Part shown: positions 35,160 through 44,408 of the stretch, one piece after another
How the letters are laid out: each line of letters begins with the position of its first letter
Numbering within the stretch: the first letter of the stretch is position 1
Origin: Solirubrobacteraceae bacterium
GTDB lineage: Bacteria > Actinomycetota > Thermoleophilia > Solirubrobacterales > Solirubrobacteraceae
NCBI GenBank assembly: GCA_023230855.1
Contig: JALNWQ010000010.1
Span: 121,567-185,566 of the forward strand
DNA length: 64,000 nt
Direction of reading: 5' to 3'
Notes under the pieces: generated by a model
Seen by the model: the letters and a program-made list of their open reading frames with translations, nothing else
The model's database searches: none
Told to the model about the DNA's origin: nothing
Made by a program: the position numbers and the translations under genes

Positions 35160-36436
35160 CCGCGCGTCGCCGGACGGGGATCGCCCTGGTCGCGCTCCTC
35201 GTGGCGGTCGTCGGCGCGCTCGTGGCGACCGGGACGCTGCCGTCCGGCGGGGACGACCCGGTGGAGGGCGCCGCGCGGTTCGCCGGGCGCGACGCCGACG
35301 TCCCCGGTCGCGGCCAGCGCGTGACGGTGGCCGGGGTGCCGGTCGGTCGCGTGCTCGCCGTGACCCGGGAGCGGGACGCGACCGTCGTGCGGTTCTCCGT
35401 CGCGGCCAGGCACGCCCGCCTCCTGCGGCGCGACGCCCGGGCCACGGTGCGACCGGAGACGGCGGTCGACGACGTCGCGCTCGTCCTCGACCCGGGGCGG
35501 GACCCGAGGTCCGCGAAGCGACCCGTCCGGATCGCGACCGATCGCACCGCCGTGCGCCTGTCGCCGGACCGGATCTCGGCCGCCCTCGACGACGACGCCG
35601 CGGCCGCGCTGCGGGTGCTCGCCGGCGTCGGGCGCGACGCGGACGTGACCGGTGCGCGGCTGCTCGACGTCGCCGGCCGGCTCGACGGCGTCGTGCGCCG
35701 CACCGCGCGGGCGGTCGAGCGTCGCCGGGCGGCCGGCGCGCGGGCGTTGCGCGACCTCCGCCGGCTCGCCGACGCGCTCGTCGAGCACCGGACCGACCTG
35801 CGTCGCGCCGCCGCGGCGACCGCGACGACGCTCGACGTCGTCGCCCGGCGCGACGCGACGCTGCGGGCCGCCCTCCGCGAGCTGCCGGCCACCGTGCGCG
35901 CCGCCGACCGGGCCCTGACCGGCGGCGCCCGCCTCGTCGACGCCGCCGTTCCGGCGCTGCGGGCGGCCGGCCCGTCGGTCGACGCCGCGCCGGCGACGCT
36001 GCGTCGCGTCCGGACCGCGCTCGACGAGACCCTGCCGGCGCTGCGCGACGGGCTCCTGCCGCTCGTCCGCGACACCCCGCCCGCGCTGGGCGCGCTCCGA
36101 CGCCATGCCGACGCCGTCACCGCCGTGCTCGACGACGCCCGGTCCACGACCGGCGTCACCGAGCGGACGCTCGACGCCCTCGCCTACGACCCGCCCGGTC
36201 CGACCGAGGGCCGGCTGTTCTGGGCGCAGTGGCTCACGCACATCGCCCCGTGGGTCGTCAACGCGCAGGACGCGCACGGTCCGATGGCCCGGGCGCTGCT
36301 GCTCACCGACTGCCCGACGCTCCGCCGGGTCGACGACGCCGCCCGCGTCGCCCCGGCCGGCGCGCTGCTCGGCGCGGTGCTGCGCCCACCGGTGACGACC
36401 GGCCTCTGCCCGCCCGGCGACGGGGGTGGCCGGTGA
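35156..36436 (+). CDS. Mce protein, position E
   Basis: This 426-residue protein has an N-terminal membrane helix (GIALVALLVAVVGALVATG), an MCE domain (VPGRGQRVTVAGVPVGRVLAV, about 50-135) and a long helical region. The C-terminus has the aromatic LFWAQWLTHIAPWVVNAQD segment, likely membrane- or lipid-facing, and three Cys. It overlaps both neighbours by 4 bases (ATGA, GTGA). Confidence 0.88.
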   Translation: MTARRRTGIALVALLVAVVGALVATGTLPSGGDDPVEGAARFAGRDADVPGRGQRVTVAGVPVGRVLAVTRERDATVVRFSVAARHARLLRRDARATVRPETAVDDVALVLDPGRDPRSAKRPVRIATDRTAVRLSPDRISAALDDDAAAALRVLAGVGRDADVTGARLLDVAGRLDGVVRRTARAVERRRAAGARALRDLRRLADALVEHRTDLRRAAAATATTLDVVARRDATLRAALRELPATVRAADRALTGGARLVDAAVPALRAAGPSVDAAPATLRRVRTALDETLPALRDGLLPLVRDTPPALGALRRHADAVTAVLDDARSTTGVTERTLDALAYDPPGPTEGRLFWAQWLTHIAPWVVNAQDAHGPMARALLLTDCPTLRRVDDAARVAPAGALLGAVLRPPVTTGLCPPGDGGGR

Positions 36437-37851
36437 CCCGCGTCGTGCTCGTCGTCGTGACGCTCGCGCTGGCCGTCGCGGCGCTGACGGTCGCCGTGGC
36501 GGGCGGCCCGGACGGGGCCCCGCGCGCGTCGGCGGCGGGCGCGGAGCGACGCGCCGTGGTGCGCCTGCCCCCGGACGCGACGGCGGACGCCGACCCCCCG
36601 CGGCGCGGGGACGCCGTCCGGATCGCCGGCGTGCCGGTCGGGGCGGTCACCGCGGTCGCCACGGCGGACCGCACCACGACGGTGACGCTCGTCGTCGGCG
36701 GGGACGCGCCGCCGCTCGACCGGGCGACGCGGGCCCGGGCGCGGAGGGTCGCCACCGGCGATCCCGGTCGCCGTCGCTGGATCGAGCTGCTCCCGCCCGC
36801 CCGGGCCACGTCTAGGCTGCCCGACGGGGGCACGCTCGCCGCGGCCGGCCCGGTCCCCGGCGAGGCCACCCGCGCGCCCACCGGCGGGCCCGGCGCGGCG
36901 TCCGACGGCGCCGACGCGGTCGCGGCGCTGCGGGGCGGGGCGGGGGAGGACGCGGACGTCGCGATCGGCGGGCTGGGCGCCCGTGCCGCCGACGCCGCCC
37001 GGGTGCTGCGGGCGTTGGAGCGCCAGTCCGACGACGCCCGGACCCTGCTGCGCGCGACGACGCGGATCGCCCGGGCCGCCGGCGGCGACGGACGGCGCCT
37101 CGCCCGGCTCCTCGACGGCGCGTCCGCGGCGCTGGGACGCGACGGCGCCCGTGCCCGGGCCGTCGGGCGGACCGTGCGGGCGCTGCCCGCCCTGGGGTCC
37201 GAGATCGAGCGGACGGTCGCGGCGCTGCGGCGCTTCGCGGACGCGCACGGCCCGACGATCGCGGCGCTCCGGCCCGCCGTCCGCGACGTCGCCCCGACGC
37301 TGCGGGCGCTCCGGCGGATCGCCCCCGACCTGCGCGACCTGGCGCGACGGGTCGCCCCGGTCGAGGACGCCGCCCGACGGGGCCTGCCGGGGCTGGGCGA
37401 GGCGCTCGACGGGCTACGGCCGCTCGCGGACGAGCTCGACGCGGTGCTCCGCGACGCCGACCCGGCGCTCGAGGTCCTCGTCCGCGACGCCGGGCCCGTC
37501 GGCGGCACGGTCGCCCGGGTCGGCGCGACCGTCGGACCGCCGGGCAGAGGCGCCCGGGCGTTGCGCGTCGTCCCGATCGTCGGGCCGCAGAGCCTCGCCG
37601 GCTGGACCGCCCGGGCGCCCGCGAGCCGCCCCGATCCGTACCCGTCGACCGTCACCCGGCCGGACGGCGACGGCATCGCGGTCTTCGAGGACCGCCACTG
37701 CGGCCGCGACCCCCTCGTCCGGGACGGGGATCTCGCCCTCCTCGCGAGCACCCTGAGAGGATCTTCCGGCGCCGCGGGTCCGGCGTGCCGCCTGCGGGAC
37801 GGTCGCGACGGCGACTATCCCCACGTCCGGGCCGACCCGCCGGCCCCCTGA
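36433..37851 (+). CDS. Mce protein, position F
   Basis: This 472-residue GTG-started protein has an N-terminal membrane helix (VVLVVVTLALAVAALTVAVAG), an MCE domain (RRGDAVRIAGVPVGAVTAVA, about 55-125), a long helical needle-like segment, and a C-terminal domain with Cys (FEDRHCGRD, PACRLRDG). It is the last Mce-type gene; the MMPL gene starts 2 bases after its stop. Confidence 0.88.
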   Translation: MTRVVLVVVTLALAVAALTVAVAGGPDGAPRASAAGAERRAVVRLPPDATADADPPRRGDAVRIAGVPVGAVTAVATADRTTTVTLVVGGDAPPLDRATRARARRVATGDPGRRRWIELLPPARATSRLPDGGTLAAAGPVPGEATRAPTGGPGAASDGADAVAALRGGAGEDADVAIGGLGARAADAARVLRALERQSDDARTLLRATTRIARAAGGDGRRLARLLDGASAALGRDGARARAVGRTVRALPALGSEIERTVAALRRFADAHGPTIAALRPAVRDVAPTLRALRRIAPDLRDLARRVAPVEDAARRGLPGLGEALDGLRPLADELDAVLRDADPALEVLVRDAGPVGGTVARVGATVGPPGRGARALRVVPIVGPQSLAGWTARAPASRPDPYPSTVTRPDGDGIAVFEDRHCGRDPLVRDGDLALLASTLRGSSGAAGPACRLRDGRDGDYPHVRADPPAP

Positions 37852-37853
37852 CC

Positions 37854-40652
37854 ATGATCGCCCGACGCCTCACGCAGCTCGCCGACCTCACGGTCCGGCG
37901 CCCCCGGGCGGTCCTCGCGGTCGCCGGCGCGGTCCTCGTGCTCGCGCTCGTCGGCCTGGCGCAGCTCGGCACGTCGGCGGCCGTCTCGACGATGACCGGC
38001 GGCGGCGGCGAGGCCAACCGCGCCGACCGCGCGAGCGCCGAGCGGTTCGGGGACGAGTCGATCATCGTCCTCGTCCGCGGCTCGGTCCGGTCGCTGATGC
38101 TCGGCGACGACCTGCAACGGCTGCTCAACCTCGAGGGCTGCCTCGGCGGTCGCGCCCCGCGCGAGAACGTGCCCGACGCCGAGCTGCCCGGCGGGGCGGG
38201 GGGGCCCTGCGCGGCGCTGCGGGACCTCGATCCGTCCCACGTCGTGTACGGCCCGGCGACGTTCGCCAACTCGCTGCTCGGGGCGCTCACCAGCGGGATC
38301 CAGCAGGAGGCCGCCGCCGCGATCCAGCGCCTGCAGCAGGTCCAGGCGCAGGCGACCGAGCGGGCGACGAAGCGCGGCGCGTCGAAGGCCGAGGCCGAGC
38401 GCGCCGGCCGTCGGGCGGCCGATCGCGAGACCCGGCGGCTCCAGGGGCTCCTCCAGGTCGCGCGCCGCTACGGCATCGACTTCCCGAACATGCCGACGCT
38501 GAGCGACCGGCCGTTCGTCGGGCGGCTCGTGTTCGGCAACCCGTCCGGGGGCAGCGGCGAGCCGCGGGCGCGGTTCTCCGTCGTCATGCCGAGCCGCGAC
38601 GCGGCGATGATCGCGATGCGGCTGCGCGCCGACCTGGACGACGACGGACGGCGCGAGGCCGCCCGGCTCGTCCGCGAGGCCGTCGCCCTGCCGGAGCTCG
38701 CGCTGAGCGAGGGCCGCTACGTCGTCAGCGGCACCCCGGTCCTCGTGGGGGCGGTCGCCGACGAGCTCCAGGACGCGTTGCTGCTGCTGTTGGCGGTCGG
38801 GGTGCTCGTCATGGCGCTCGTCCTCGCGCTGACGTTCCCGGAGCGCCGCCGGCTGCTGCCCCTGCTCCTGGCGCTCGCCACGCTGGCGGTGGTGTTCGGC
38901 GGCACCGGGCTGCTCGGCTTCTCGGTCAACCTCGGCACGATCGCGACGCTCCCGGTGCTGCTCGGGCTGGCGGTCGACTACGGGGTGCAGCTGCACGCCC
39001 GGGTCGAGGAGGCACGACGGCGCGGGCTGTCCGAGGACGACGCGGTCCGCGACGCCGCCGCCCGCGGCGGGCCGCCGGTGCTGCTCGCCGCCACCGCGAG
39101 CCTCGCCGGGTTCCTCGCCCTCATGACGTCGCCGACGCCGCTCGTCCGCGGGTTCGCGATCGTGCTCGTCGTCGGGGTGGCGATCGCGGTGCTCACCGCG
39201 TTGACGGTCGGGGTGGCGCTGGGCGCCGCGACGCGCGGCACGACCGTCCGGGACGCCCACGCGGCCCTCACCGACTGGCGGACGAGGGTCGGCCTGGCGC
39301 TCGTCGTGGCGCTCGCCGTCGGCGTCCCGTTGCTCACCCCGGCCTGGGGCTGGTCGCTCGTCGGCCTGGCCGGCGGGGTCGCCTGGCTCGTCGCCGACCG
39401 CGTGCTGGCCCGTCGTGCCTCGACCCCGCCGCGGCCCGGGGGGGAACGGCGCCGGTCGCCGTTCGACGCGACGGTCGGCATGGCGATCGGCCACGGGAGG
39501 ATCGTGCGCAACGTCGTCGCGGTCGCCCACCGTCGCGGCGGCCTCGTGCTCCTGCTCGGCGGCGCCCTCGCGATCGGGGGGCTCGTCATGGGCAACCGCG
39601 AGCCGGTCGAGACGAACCTCCAGCGCCTCGTCCCGTCCGACCTGCCGGCGCTGCGCGACCTGCAGGCCGTCGAGGCGGCGACCGGCCTGTCGGGCGAGCT
39701 GCGGATCCTCGTCGAGGGCCCCGACGCGACGAAGGCCGCGACGATCGCCTGGATGGACGAGCTGCGCGACCGCGTGCTGCAGGTCGGCGGCTACGACCCC
39801 CGCCGCGGGTGCGCGAGCGCGACGATCTGCCCGCTGAGCAGCCCGGCCGACGTCCTCGAGGGCGTGCCCGACGACGACGCGGCGCTCGACGCGCAGCTCG
39901 AGCAGCTGCCCGAGTACTTCCGGACGTCGGTCATCGGCGAGGACCGCCGGTCCGCGCTGTTGACGTTCGGGATGCGGCTGGGACCGCTCCAGGAGCAGCG
40001 CGACACCGTCGACGCGGTCCGGGCCGCCGTCGGCGACCCGCCCGACGGCGTGCGGGCGACGGTGACCGGGCTGCCGGTGACCGTCGCCGACGCGAGCGTC
40101 GAGGTGTCCGACGTCGGGCGTCGCGTCATGACGCTCCTGCTGTCGCTCGTGCTCGTCGGGATCGCGCTCACGGCGCTCACGCGCTCGTGGCGGCGGGGGC
40201 TCGTGCCCCTCGTGCCGGTCGCCTACGGCACCGGCTGGGCGGGCCTGCTCACCTGGGCGCTCGGCCTGCCGCTCAACCCGCTGTCGGTGGTGCTCGGCGC
40301 GCTCGTCGTCGCGATCGGCACCGAGTTCAGCGTGCTGCTCGCCGAGCGGTACCGACAGGAGCGGGCCGCGGGTCACGGCGACGCCACCGCGATCGCCCGC
40401 ACCGCCGCGTCGACCGGGCGGGCGGTCGGCGCGTCCGCGGCCACGGCGATCGCCGGGTTCGCGGTGCTCGCCGTCAGCGACATCCCGCTGCTGCGCCAGT
40501 TCGGCCTCGTCACCGTCCTCGACTTGGTCGTGGCGCTCGTCGCCGTCGTCGTCGTCCTGCCCGCCCTCGCCGGCGTCGCGGCCCGCCACCGCGTCCGCGT
40601 GGAGCGTCGCCGTCCCACCCCGTCCGCCGTGTCCGACCCCGCATCCCGATGA
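37854..40652 (+). CDS. MMPL/RND-family transporter of the Mce operon
   Basis: This 932-residue protein has the two-half RND architecture: one N-terminal helix, a large extracytoplasmic loop with a coiled coil (about 145-200, Gln/Ala/Arg-rich), a five- to six-helix bundle with the GLAVDYGVQLHAR signature, a second loop and a second bundle with VVAIGTEFSVLLAERYRQE. Asp and Glu in those repeats are typical proton-relay positions. MMPL proteins export lipids. Its place in an Mce operon suggests coupled lipid traffic. It overlaps the next gene by 4 bases. Confidence 0.93.
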   Translation: MIARRLTQLADLTVRRPRAVLAVAGAVLVLALVGLAQLGTSAAVSTMTGGGGEANRADRASAERFGDESIIVLVRGSVRSLMLGDDLQRLLNLEGCLGGRAPRENVPDAELPGGAGGPCAALRDLDPSHVVYGPATFANSLLGALTSGIQQEAAAAIQRLQQVQAQATERATKRGASKAEAERAGRRAADRETRRLQGLLQVARRYGIDFPNMPTLSDRPFVGRLVFGNPSGGSGEPRARFSVVMPSRDAAMIAMRLRADLDDDGRREAARLVREAVALPELALSEGRYVVSGTPVLVGAVADELQDALLLLLAVGVLVMALVLALTFPERRRLLPLLLALATLAVVFGGTGLLGFSVNLGTIATLPVLLGLAVDYGVQLHARVEEARRRGLSEDDAVRDAAARGGPPVLLAATASLAGFLALMTSPTPLVRGFAIVLVVGVAIAVLTALTVGVALGAATRGTTVRDAHAALTDWRTRVGLALVVALAVGVPLLTPAWGWSLVGLAGGVAWLVADRVLARRASTPPRPGGERRRSPFDATVGMAIGHGRIVRNVVAVAHRRGGLVLLLGGALAIGGLVMGNREPVETNLQRLVPSDLPALRDLQAVEAATGLSGELRILVEGPDATKAATIAWMDELRDRVLQVGGYDPRRGCASATICPLSSPADVLEGVPDDDAALDAQLEQLPEYFRTSVIGEDRRSALLTFGMRLGPLQEQRDTVDAVRAAVGDPPDGVRATVTGLPVTVADASVEVSDVGRRVMTLLLSLVLVGIALTALTRSWRRGLVPLVPVAYGTGWAGLLTWALGLPLNPLSVVLGALVVAIGTEFSVLLAERYRQERAAGHGDATAIARTAASTGRAVGASAATAIAGFAVLAVSDIPLLRQFGLVTVLDLVVALVAVVVVLPALAGVAARHRVRVERRRPTPSAVSDPASR

Positions 40653-41608
40653 CCGCCACGCCGCCCGATCCCCCCGAGCACGACCCCGACGATCCCTTCG
40701 CGTTCCCCGACGACGAGGGCGACGGCGCCACCCCGGGCCCCGTCGGGGGCTCCGCCGGCGACGCCGACGACCCGCTGGGCTTCGCCCCGGACGAGCGCGA
40801 CCGGGGCGGGGACCCGACCGGCGACGTCGCGGCGGACGACGAGGCGCCACGGTCGGACTCCGCGGGGGACGACGCGTCGGCCTCCGGCCACCGCAGGCTC
40901 CGGGGCGGCGGACCACGCCTGGGCACCGTCCGCAGCGGGGCCGGTGGCCGCTACATGGCGATCGCGGTCGTGCTGTTCCTCGGCATCTCGACGGTGACGC
41001 TCCTCCTGCGCAGCAACGACGACGGGCCGGGGAGCTTCGACGTCCGGCCCGGCGAGCGGCTGCCGCCGTTCGCCGCGCCGCTCGCCGGCGCGCCCAAGCT
41101 CGACCACGACGACGTGAACATCGCGACGGCCGACGACCAGGGCTCGGCGGGGGCCGTCGCCGCGTGCTCGATCGACCACCCGTCGGTCGTCACCTCCTGC
41201 GACGCGTCCCGCGACCGCCCGCTCGTCGTCATGACGTTCGCCGAGGGCATCGACGACTGCGTCCGCGCGGTCGACGACCTCGACCGCCTGGCCCGGGAGC
41301 GCCCGGACGTCGGCACGCTCGCGGTCGCGATCGGCGGCGAGCACGACGAGACGTCGGCGCTCGTCCGCGACCGGCGCTGGACGCTGCCGGTGGTGTACGA
41401 CCGCGACACCGCGCTCACCGCCCGGCTCGGGGGGCCGGTCTGCCCGTACGTCCTCGTCGTCCGGCCCGGCGGCGAGGTGGCGGAGCGGCTCGTCGGACGG
41501 GACGCGGTCGCCCGCGATCTCGGTCGCGCGGTCCGCGACGTGACCGCCGACGCCGCGGCCGGGTCGGGCACGCGGTCGGTCCCGTCCCCGCCCGCGGCGG
41601 GAAGGTAG
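40649..41608 (+). CDS. Membrane-anchored thioredoxin-fold protein of the Mce operon
   Basis: This 319-residue protein has an acidic, Asp/Pro-rich cytoplasmic N-terminus (about 100 residues), one membrane helix (AIAVVLFLGISTVTLLL), then a domain like AhpC/TlpA redoxins (RPGERLPPFAAPLAG, RPLVVMTFAEGIDDCVRAVDDL, WTLPVVYDRDTALTARLGG, PVCPYVLVVRPGG). Single cysteines replace the CxxC pair, so classic oxidoreductase activity is doubtful. It overlaps the MMPL gene (ATGA) and is the last gene of the operon. No further gene follows closely without its own -10 box. Confidence 0.72.
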   Translation: MTATPPDPPEHDPDDPFAFPDDEGDGATPGPVGGSAGDADDPLGFAPDERDRGGDPTGDVAADDEAPRSDSAGDDASASGHRRLRGGGPRLGTVRSGAGGRYMAIAVVLFLGISTVTLLLRSNDDGPGSFDVRPGERLPPFAAPLAGAPKLDHDDVNIATADDQGSAGAVAACSIDHPSVVTSCDASRDRPLVVMTFAEGIDDCVRAVDDLDRLARERPDVGTLAVAIGGEHDETSALVRDRRWTLPVVYDRDTALTARLGGPVCPYVLVVRPGGEVAERLVGRDAVARDLGRAVRDVTADAAAGSGTRSVPSPPAAGR

Positions 41609-41611
41609 CCT
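41606..41611 (+). promoter_or_regulatory. -10 box (TAGCCT) of the gene at 41618
   Basis: TAGCCT overlaps the stop codon region of the preceding gene and ends 6 bases before the GTG at 41618. Confidence 0.5.
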
Positions 41612-41617
41612 GCCCCC

Positions 41618-42238
41618 GTGGCCGCCAAGAAGCGCAAGAAGACCCGCAGCCAGCGGCAGGCCGACGCCCGCAGGCGGCAGGGCGGGGGCGGCCCCGTGAC
41701 GGTCGAGGCGCCGGCCCCCGCGGAGGACGCCGCGCGGGGCAGGGGCAAGGCCGGGGCCAGGGGTGGGACCAAGGCCGAGGGCAAGGGCAAGGGCGGGAGC
41801 GGCAAGGCCGCCGGCCGCGCCGCGCCGGTGCGCAAGGGGCCGATCACCCACAAGGCGTCGCTGGCCGAGGCACCACCGCCGATCTGGCATCCGTTCCCGC
41901 TGACGGAGATCCTCATCCTCGTCGGGATGGTCGTCGCGATCATCGGCCTCTTCACGCAGAGCATCTCGATGCTCGTGGGCGGCCTGCTCGTCCTCGGCGC
42001 CTCGTCGACCGAGCTCGCCGTGCGGGAGCACTTCGCCGGCTACCGCTCCCACAGCGCGATGATCGCCGGCCTCGTCGCGATGGGCGTCGGCACGGCCCTC
42101 GCGTTCCTCCTCGGCGCGCTCGACGTCGGGATCCCCGTGTGGACGGTGCTCGTCGTCGCGGCGATCGTGTTCGCGGTCCTGTTCTTCCGCCTGCGCGACG
42201 CGTTCGTCCGTCGTACCGGCCTGACGTTCCGCGTCTGA
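41618..42238 (+). CDS. Four-helix membrane protein with Lys/Arg-rich N-terminus
   Basis: This 206-residue protein starts AAKKRKKTRSQRQADARR, and about 85 residues of Lys/Gly/Ala-rich, probably disordered sequence precede four membrane helices (LILVGMVVAIIGLFTQSISMLVGGLLVLG and following). The use of Lys rather than Arg is marked against this genome. It could bind nucleic acid or anionic lipid at the inner face. No family is recognised. A leaderless GTG start follows TAGCCT. Confidence 0.65.
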   Translation: MAAKKRKKTRSQRQADARRRQGGGGPVTVEAPAPAEDAARGRGKAGARGGTKAEGKGKGGSGKAAGRAAPVRKGPITHKASLAEAPPPIWHPFPLTEILILVGMVVAIIGLFTQSISMLVGGLLVLGASSTELAVREHFAGYRSHSAMIAGLVAMGVGTALAFLLGALDVGIPVWTVLVVAAIVFAVLFFRLRDAFVRRTGLTFRV

Positions 42239-42294
42239 CGCGTCGCGTCGGCCCGACGTTCCGGGCCTGAGCCGCGCCGGCGGCGCGCCGGACG

Positions 42295-42834
42295 TCAGCG
42301 GCAGCGGCCGCCGAGCAGGTCGACGAGGACGGTGCGCTGGCGGGGGGTCATCCGTCCGATCGGCTTCGTCTCCGGCACCGGGACGCGCCGCAGGGTGCGC
42401 AGCACGCGGGCCTCGCCCCAGCGGTGCTGGGCGACGAGGAGCTCCCCGATCGCCATCGACGCGACCTCGGGCGGGCAGGTGGCGACGACGTCGGCGGCGC
42501 ACCGGCTGCCGTCCTGCACCTCGCGTTTGAGGACGGCCCGGTCCTGCCGCACGCGGTTCGCGCGCCGCAGCGCGGACCGGCGTTGGGCGACGGTGCGGCC
42601 CGACGGCGACGGGGCCGCGGACACGGCGTCGGAGCCCGGCGCTCCCGCCGGGACGGCGCCCGGGCCGGGCGTGCTCGCCTCGGCACGCACGGGGGTCGTC
42701 GACTGCGCATGATCCAGCACGAGCTGCTCGCTCCTCGATGGTCGTCGTGGGTGGGGCACGGTGGAACGGACGCGCGGGGGTGGCGGGAGCGGAGCGGGTC
42801 CGGGCTCCCGGCCCCCGTCCTGGGTGGCCGTCAC
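42295..42834 (-). CDS. Actinobacterial integration host factor (mIHF)-like protein with N-terminal extension
   Basis: The last about 95 residues (QRRSALRRANRVRQDRAVLK, SMAIGELLVAQHRWGEARVL, IGRMTPRQRTVLVDLL) follow the pattern of actinobacterial IHF (RRARAELK..., G..V..lr, MRVSALLESLPGVGKVRAQ, GLGANQRAALL), which binds DNA through an S13-like H2TH fold. About 80 Pro/Thr/Ala-rich residues precede it, which mIHF proteins lack. Start chosen: GTG 42834, because an ideal leaderless promoter lies directly before it; 179 residues. If correct, it is a nucleoid-associated DNA-binding protein, perhaps a second, divergent copy. Match is by pattern only. Confidence 0.6.
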   Translation of the reverse strand: MTATQDGGREPGPAPLPPPPRVRSTVPHPRRPSRSEQLVLDHAQSTTPVRAEASTPGPGAVPAGAPGSDAVSAAPSPSGRTVAQRRSALRRANRVRQDRAVLKREVQDGSRCAADVVATCPPEVASMAIGELLVAQHRWGEARVLRTLRRVPVPETKPIGRMTPRQRTVLVDLLGGRCR

Positions 42835-42842
42835 CTGCGGGG

Positions 42843-42871
42843 ACCGTATGGCCGGGTGCACGCTCCGTCAA
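42843..42871 (-). promoter_or_regulatory. Strong promoter of the IHF-like gene
   Basis: On the minus strand TTGACG (42866-42871) and TACGGT (42843-42848) are exactly 17 bases apart, and the hexamer ends 8 bases before the GTG. It is the best consensus promoter in the window. Confidence 0.75.
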
Positions 42872-43035
42872 CGGCGGGTGAACGCCCCGTCCGCACCTAG
42901 CGGGAACTTTCTCGGTGGACCCGAACACGCGTCCGGGTGACCCTCGGGTCGAGGTCGACGGTGGACGGGTCGGGCTCGAGCGTCACAAACGTCGGTTTGG
43001 TCGGGCGCCGTCGTCGGCGACGACGCCCGCGGGCG

Positions 43036-44343
43036 TCAGGCGCCGTGCGCGCCCGGGCCCGGCAGCGGGCCGTGCTCGGCCTCGAACTCGCGCTTGACCC
43101 GGCCGAACACGTCGAGCGCCCGGTCGAGATGCTCCCGCGTGTGGGTCGCCATGACCGACGTGCGCAGCAGCGCGCCGGACGGCGGCACCGCCGGGTGCAG
43201 CGCGGTGTTGACGAAGACCCCGCCGTCGAAGAGCGCCCGCCACAGCAGCACGGCCTTCCAGTCGTCGCCGACGAGCACCGGGACGATCGGGGTCACGACG
43301 TCGGTGGCCCCGCCGGGGGCGCCCTCCGGCAGCGCCTGCGGCTGCACCACCGCGTACCCCAGCGCCTCCAGCCCGTCGCGCAGGTAGCGGGCGTTGTCGA
43401 GCACGGCCCGCAGCAGCGGCGGGCCCTCGTCGGAGCGGACGATCCGCAGCGCCGCGAGCGCCGCCCCGACCGCCGCCGGCACCCCGGACGCGGTGAAGAG
43501 GAAGCTCCGCGAGCTGATCCGCAGGTAGTCGACGACGTCCGACGCCCCGGCGATGAACCCGCCGCAGCTCGCCAGCGACTTGCTGAACGTCCCCATCCGC
43601 AGGTCGACCCGGTCCTCCACGCCGAGCAGCTCGGCGGTGCCGGCGCCGCGCGCGCCGAGCACCCCGGCGCCGTGCGCCTCGTCCACCATGAGGCGGGCGC
43701 CGTGCTTGGCGCACAGCTCGCTGATCTCGCGCAGCGGGGCGATGTCGCCCTCCATCGAGAACACGCCGTCGACGACGACGAGCACCCCGCCGCCGTCGTT
43801 CGCCGCGCGCTGGAGCTGCTGCTCGAGCTTGCCGATCCGGTTGTGGCGGAACGGCCGGAGGTTCGCGCGGCTCAGCAGGCAGCCGTCGAGGATCGACGCG
43901 TGGTCGCCGCTGTCGGCGATCACCGTGTCGCCCGGCGACAGGATCGTGCCGAGGGTCCCGACGTTCGCCTGGTGGCCGGTGGTGAAGACCATCGCATCCT
44001 CGGTCCCCATCCACGCGGCGATCTCGTGCTCGAGCTCGAGGTGCGGCGGGATCGTGCCGTTGAGCAGCCGCGACCCGGTCAGCCCTGTCCCGTAGGCGTC
44101 GATCGCGGCGTGCGCGGCGGCGACGACCCGCGGGTCCGACGTCAGGCCCAGGTAGTTGTTCGACCCGAGCTGGACCCGCTCGGCGCCCTCCATGACGACG
44201 ACCGGCAGCGCCGCCGACTCCTGCACGTGGAAGTACGGCAGCAGCCCGGCCTCGCGGGCCATCTTCAGCTGCTCCTCGCGCTCGTGCCCGCGCACCTTGG
44301 CGAAGACGTCGACGGGGGCGGTGGGGGCGGCGGCGTCGGTCAT
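43036..44343 (-). CDS. Serine palmitoyltransferase-like alpha-oxoamine synthase (PLP)
   Basis: This 435-residue PLP enzyme belongs to the family of BioF, KBL and serine palmitoyltransferase (SPT). Features are SNNYLGLTSDP, GTGLTGSRLLNGT, DHASILDG (stacking His about 151), VDGVFSMEGDIAPL, VDEAHGAGVLG and the PLP lysine in MGTFSKSLASCGGFIAG (about 255). The TFSKSLAS.GGF form and the SMEGD segment are typical of bacterial SPT-type enzymes rather than BioF (TFGKGFG) or KBL (LGKALGG). It would condense an acyl thioester with an amino acid, giving a 3-ketosphinganine-like product. The start is ATG 44343. It is divergent from two GNAT genes. Confidence 0.8.
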   Translation of the reverse strand: MTDAAAPTAPVDVFAKVRGHEREEQLKMAREAGLLPYFHVQESAALPVVVMEGAERVQLGSNNYLGLTSDPRVVAAAHAAIDAYGTGLTGSRLLNGTIPPHLELEHEIAAWMGTEDAMVFTTGHQANVGTLGTILSPGDTVIADSGDHASILDGCLLSRANLRPFRHNRIGKLEQQLQRAANDGGGVLVVVDGVFSMEGDIAPLREISELCAKHGARLMVDEAHGAGVLGARGAGTAELLGVEDRVDLRMGTFSKSLASCGGFIAGASDVVDYLRISSRSFLFTASGVPAAVGAALAALRIVRSDEGPPLLRAVLDNARYLRDGLEALGYAVVQPQALPEGAPGGATDVVTPIVPVLVGDDWKAVLLWRALFDGGVFVNTALHPAVPPSGALLRTSVMATHTREHLDRALDVFGRVKREFEAEHGPLPGPGAHGA

Positions 44344-44394
44344 GGGGTCCAAGGGTTCTACACCCGGGGACGGTGCGGGGTACGCGTGCCCCGC

Positions 44395-44400
44395 TAGGGT
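44395..44400 (+). promoter_or_regulatory. -10 box (TAGGGT) of the first GNAT gene
   Basis: TAGGGT ends 8 bases before the GTG at 44409. Confidence 0.6.
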
Positions 44401-44408
44401 CCGGGGGC

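Noticed and set aside
31829..37851. Tandem repeat arrays within the Mce genes
   Set aside because: The apparent repeats (GCGCTCCGG-like) reflect Ala/Arg/Leu-rich helical sequence and biased codons, not unit repeats.
42999..43035. Hairpin downstream of the SPT-like gene as a terminator
   Set aside because: The GGGCG...GTCGTC/GACGAC...GCCC pairing has an unpaired bulge and no supporting tract; too weak to annotate.
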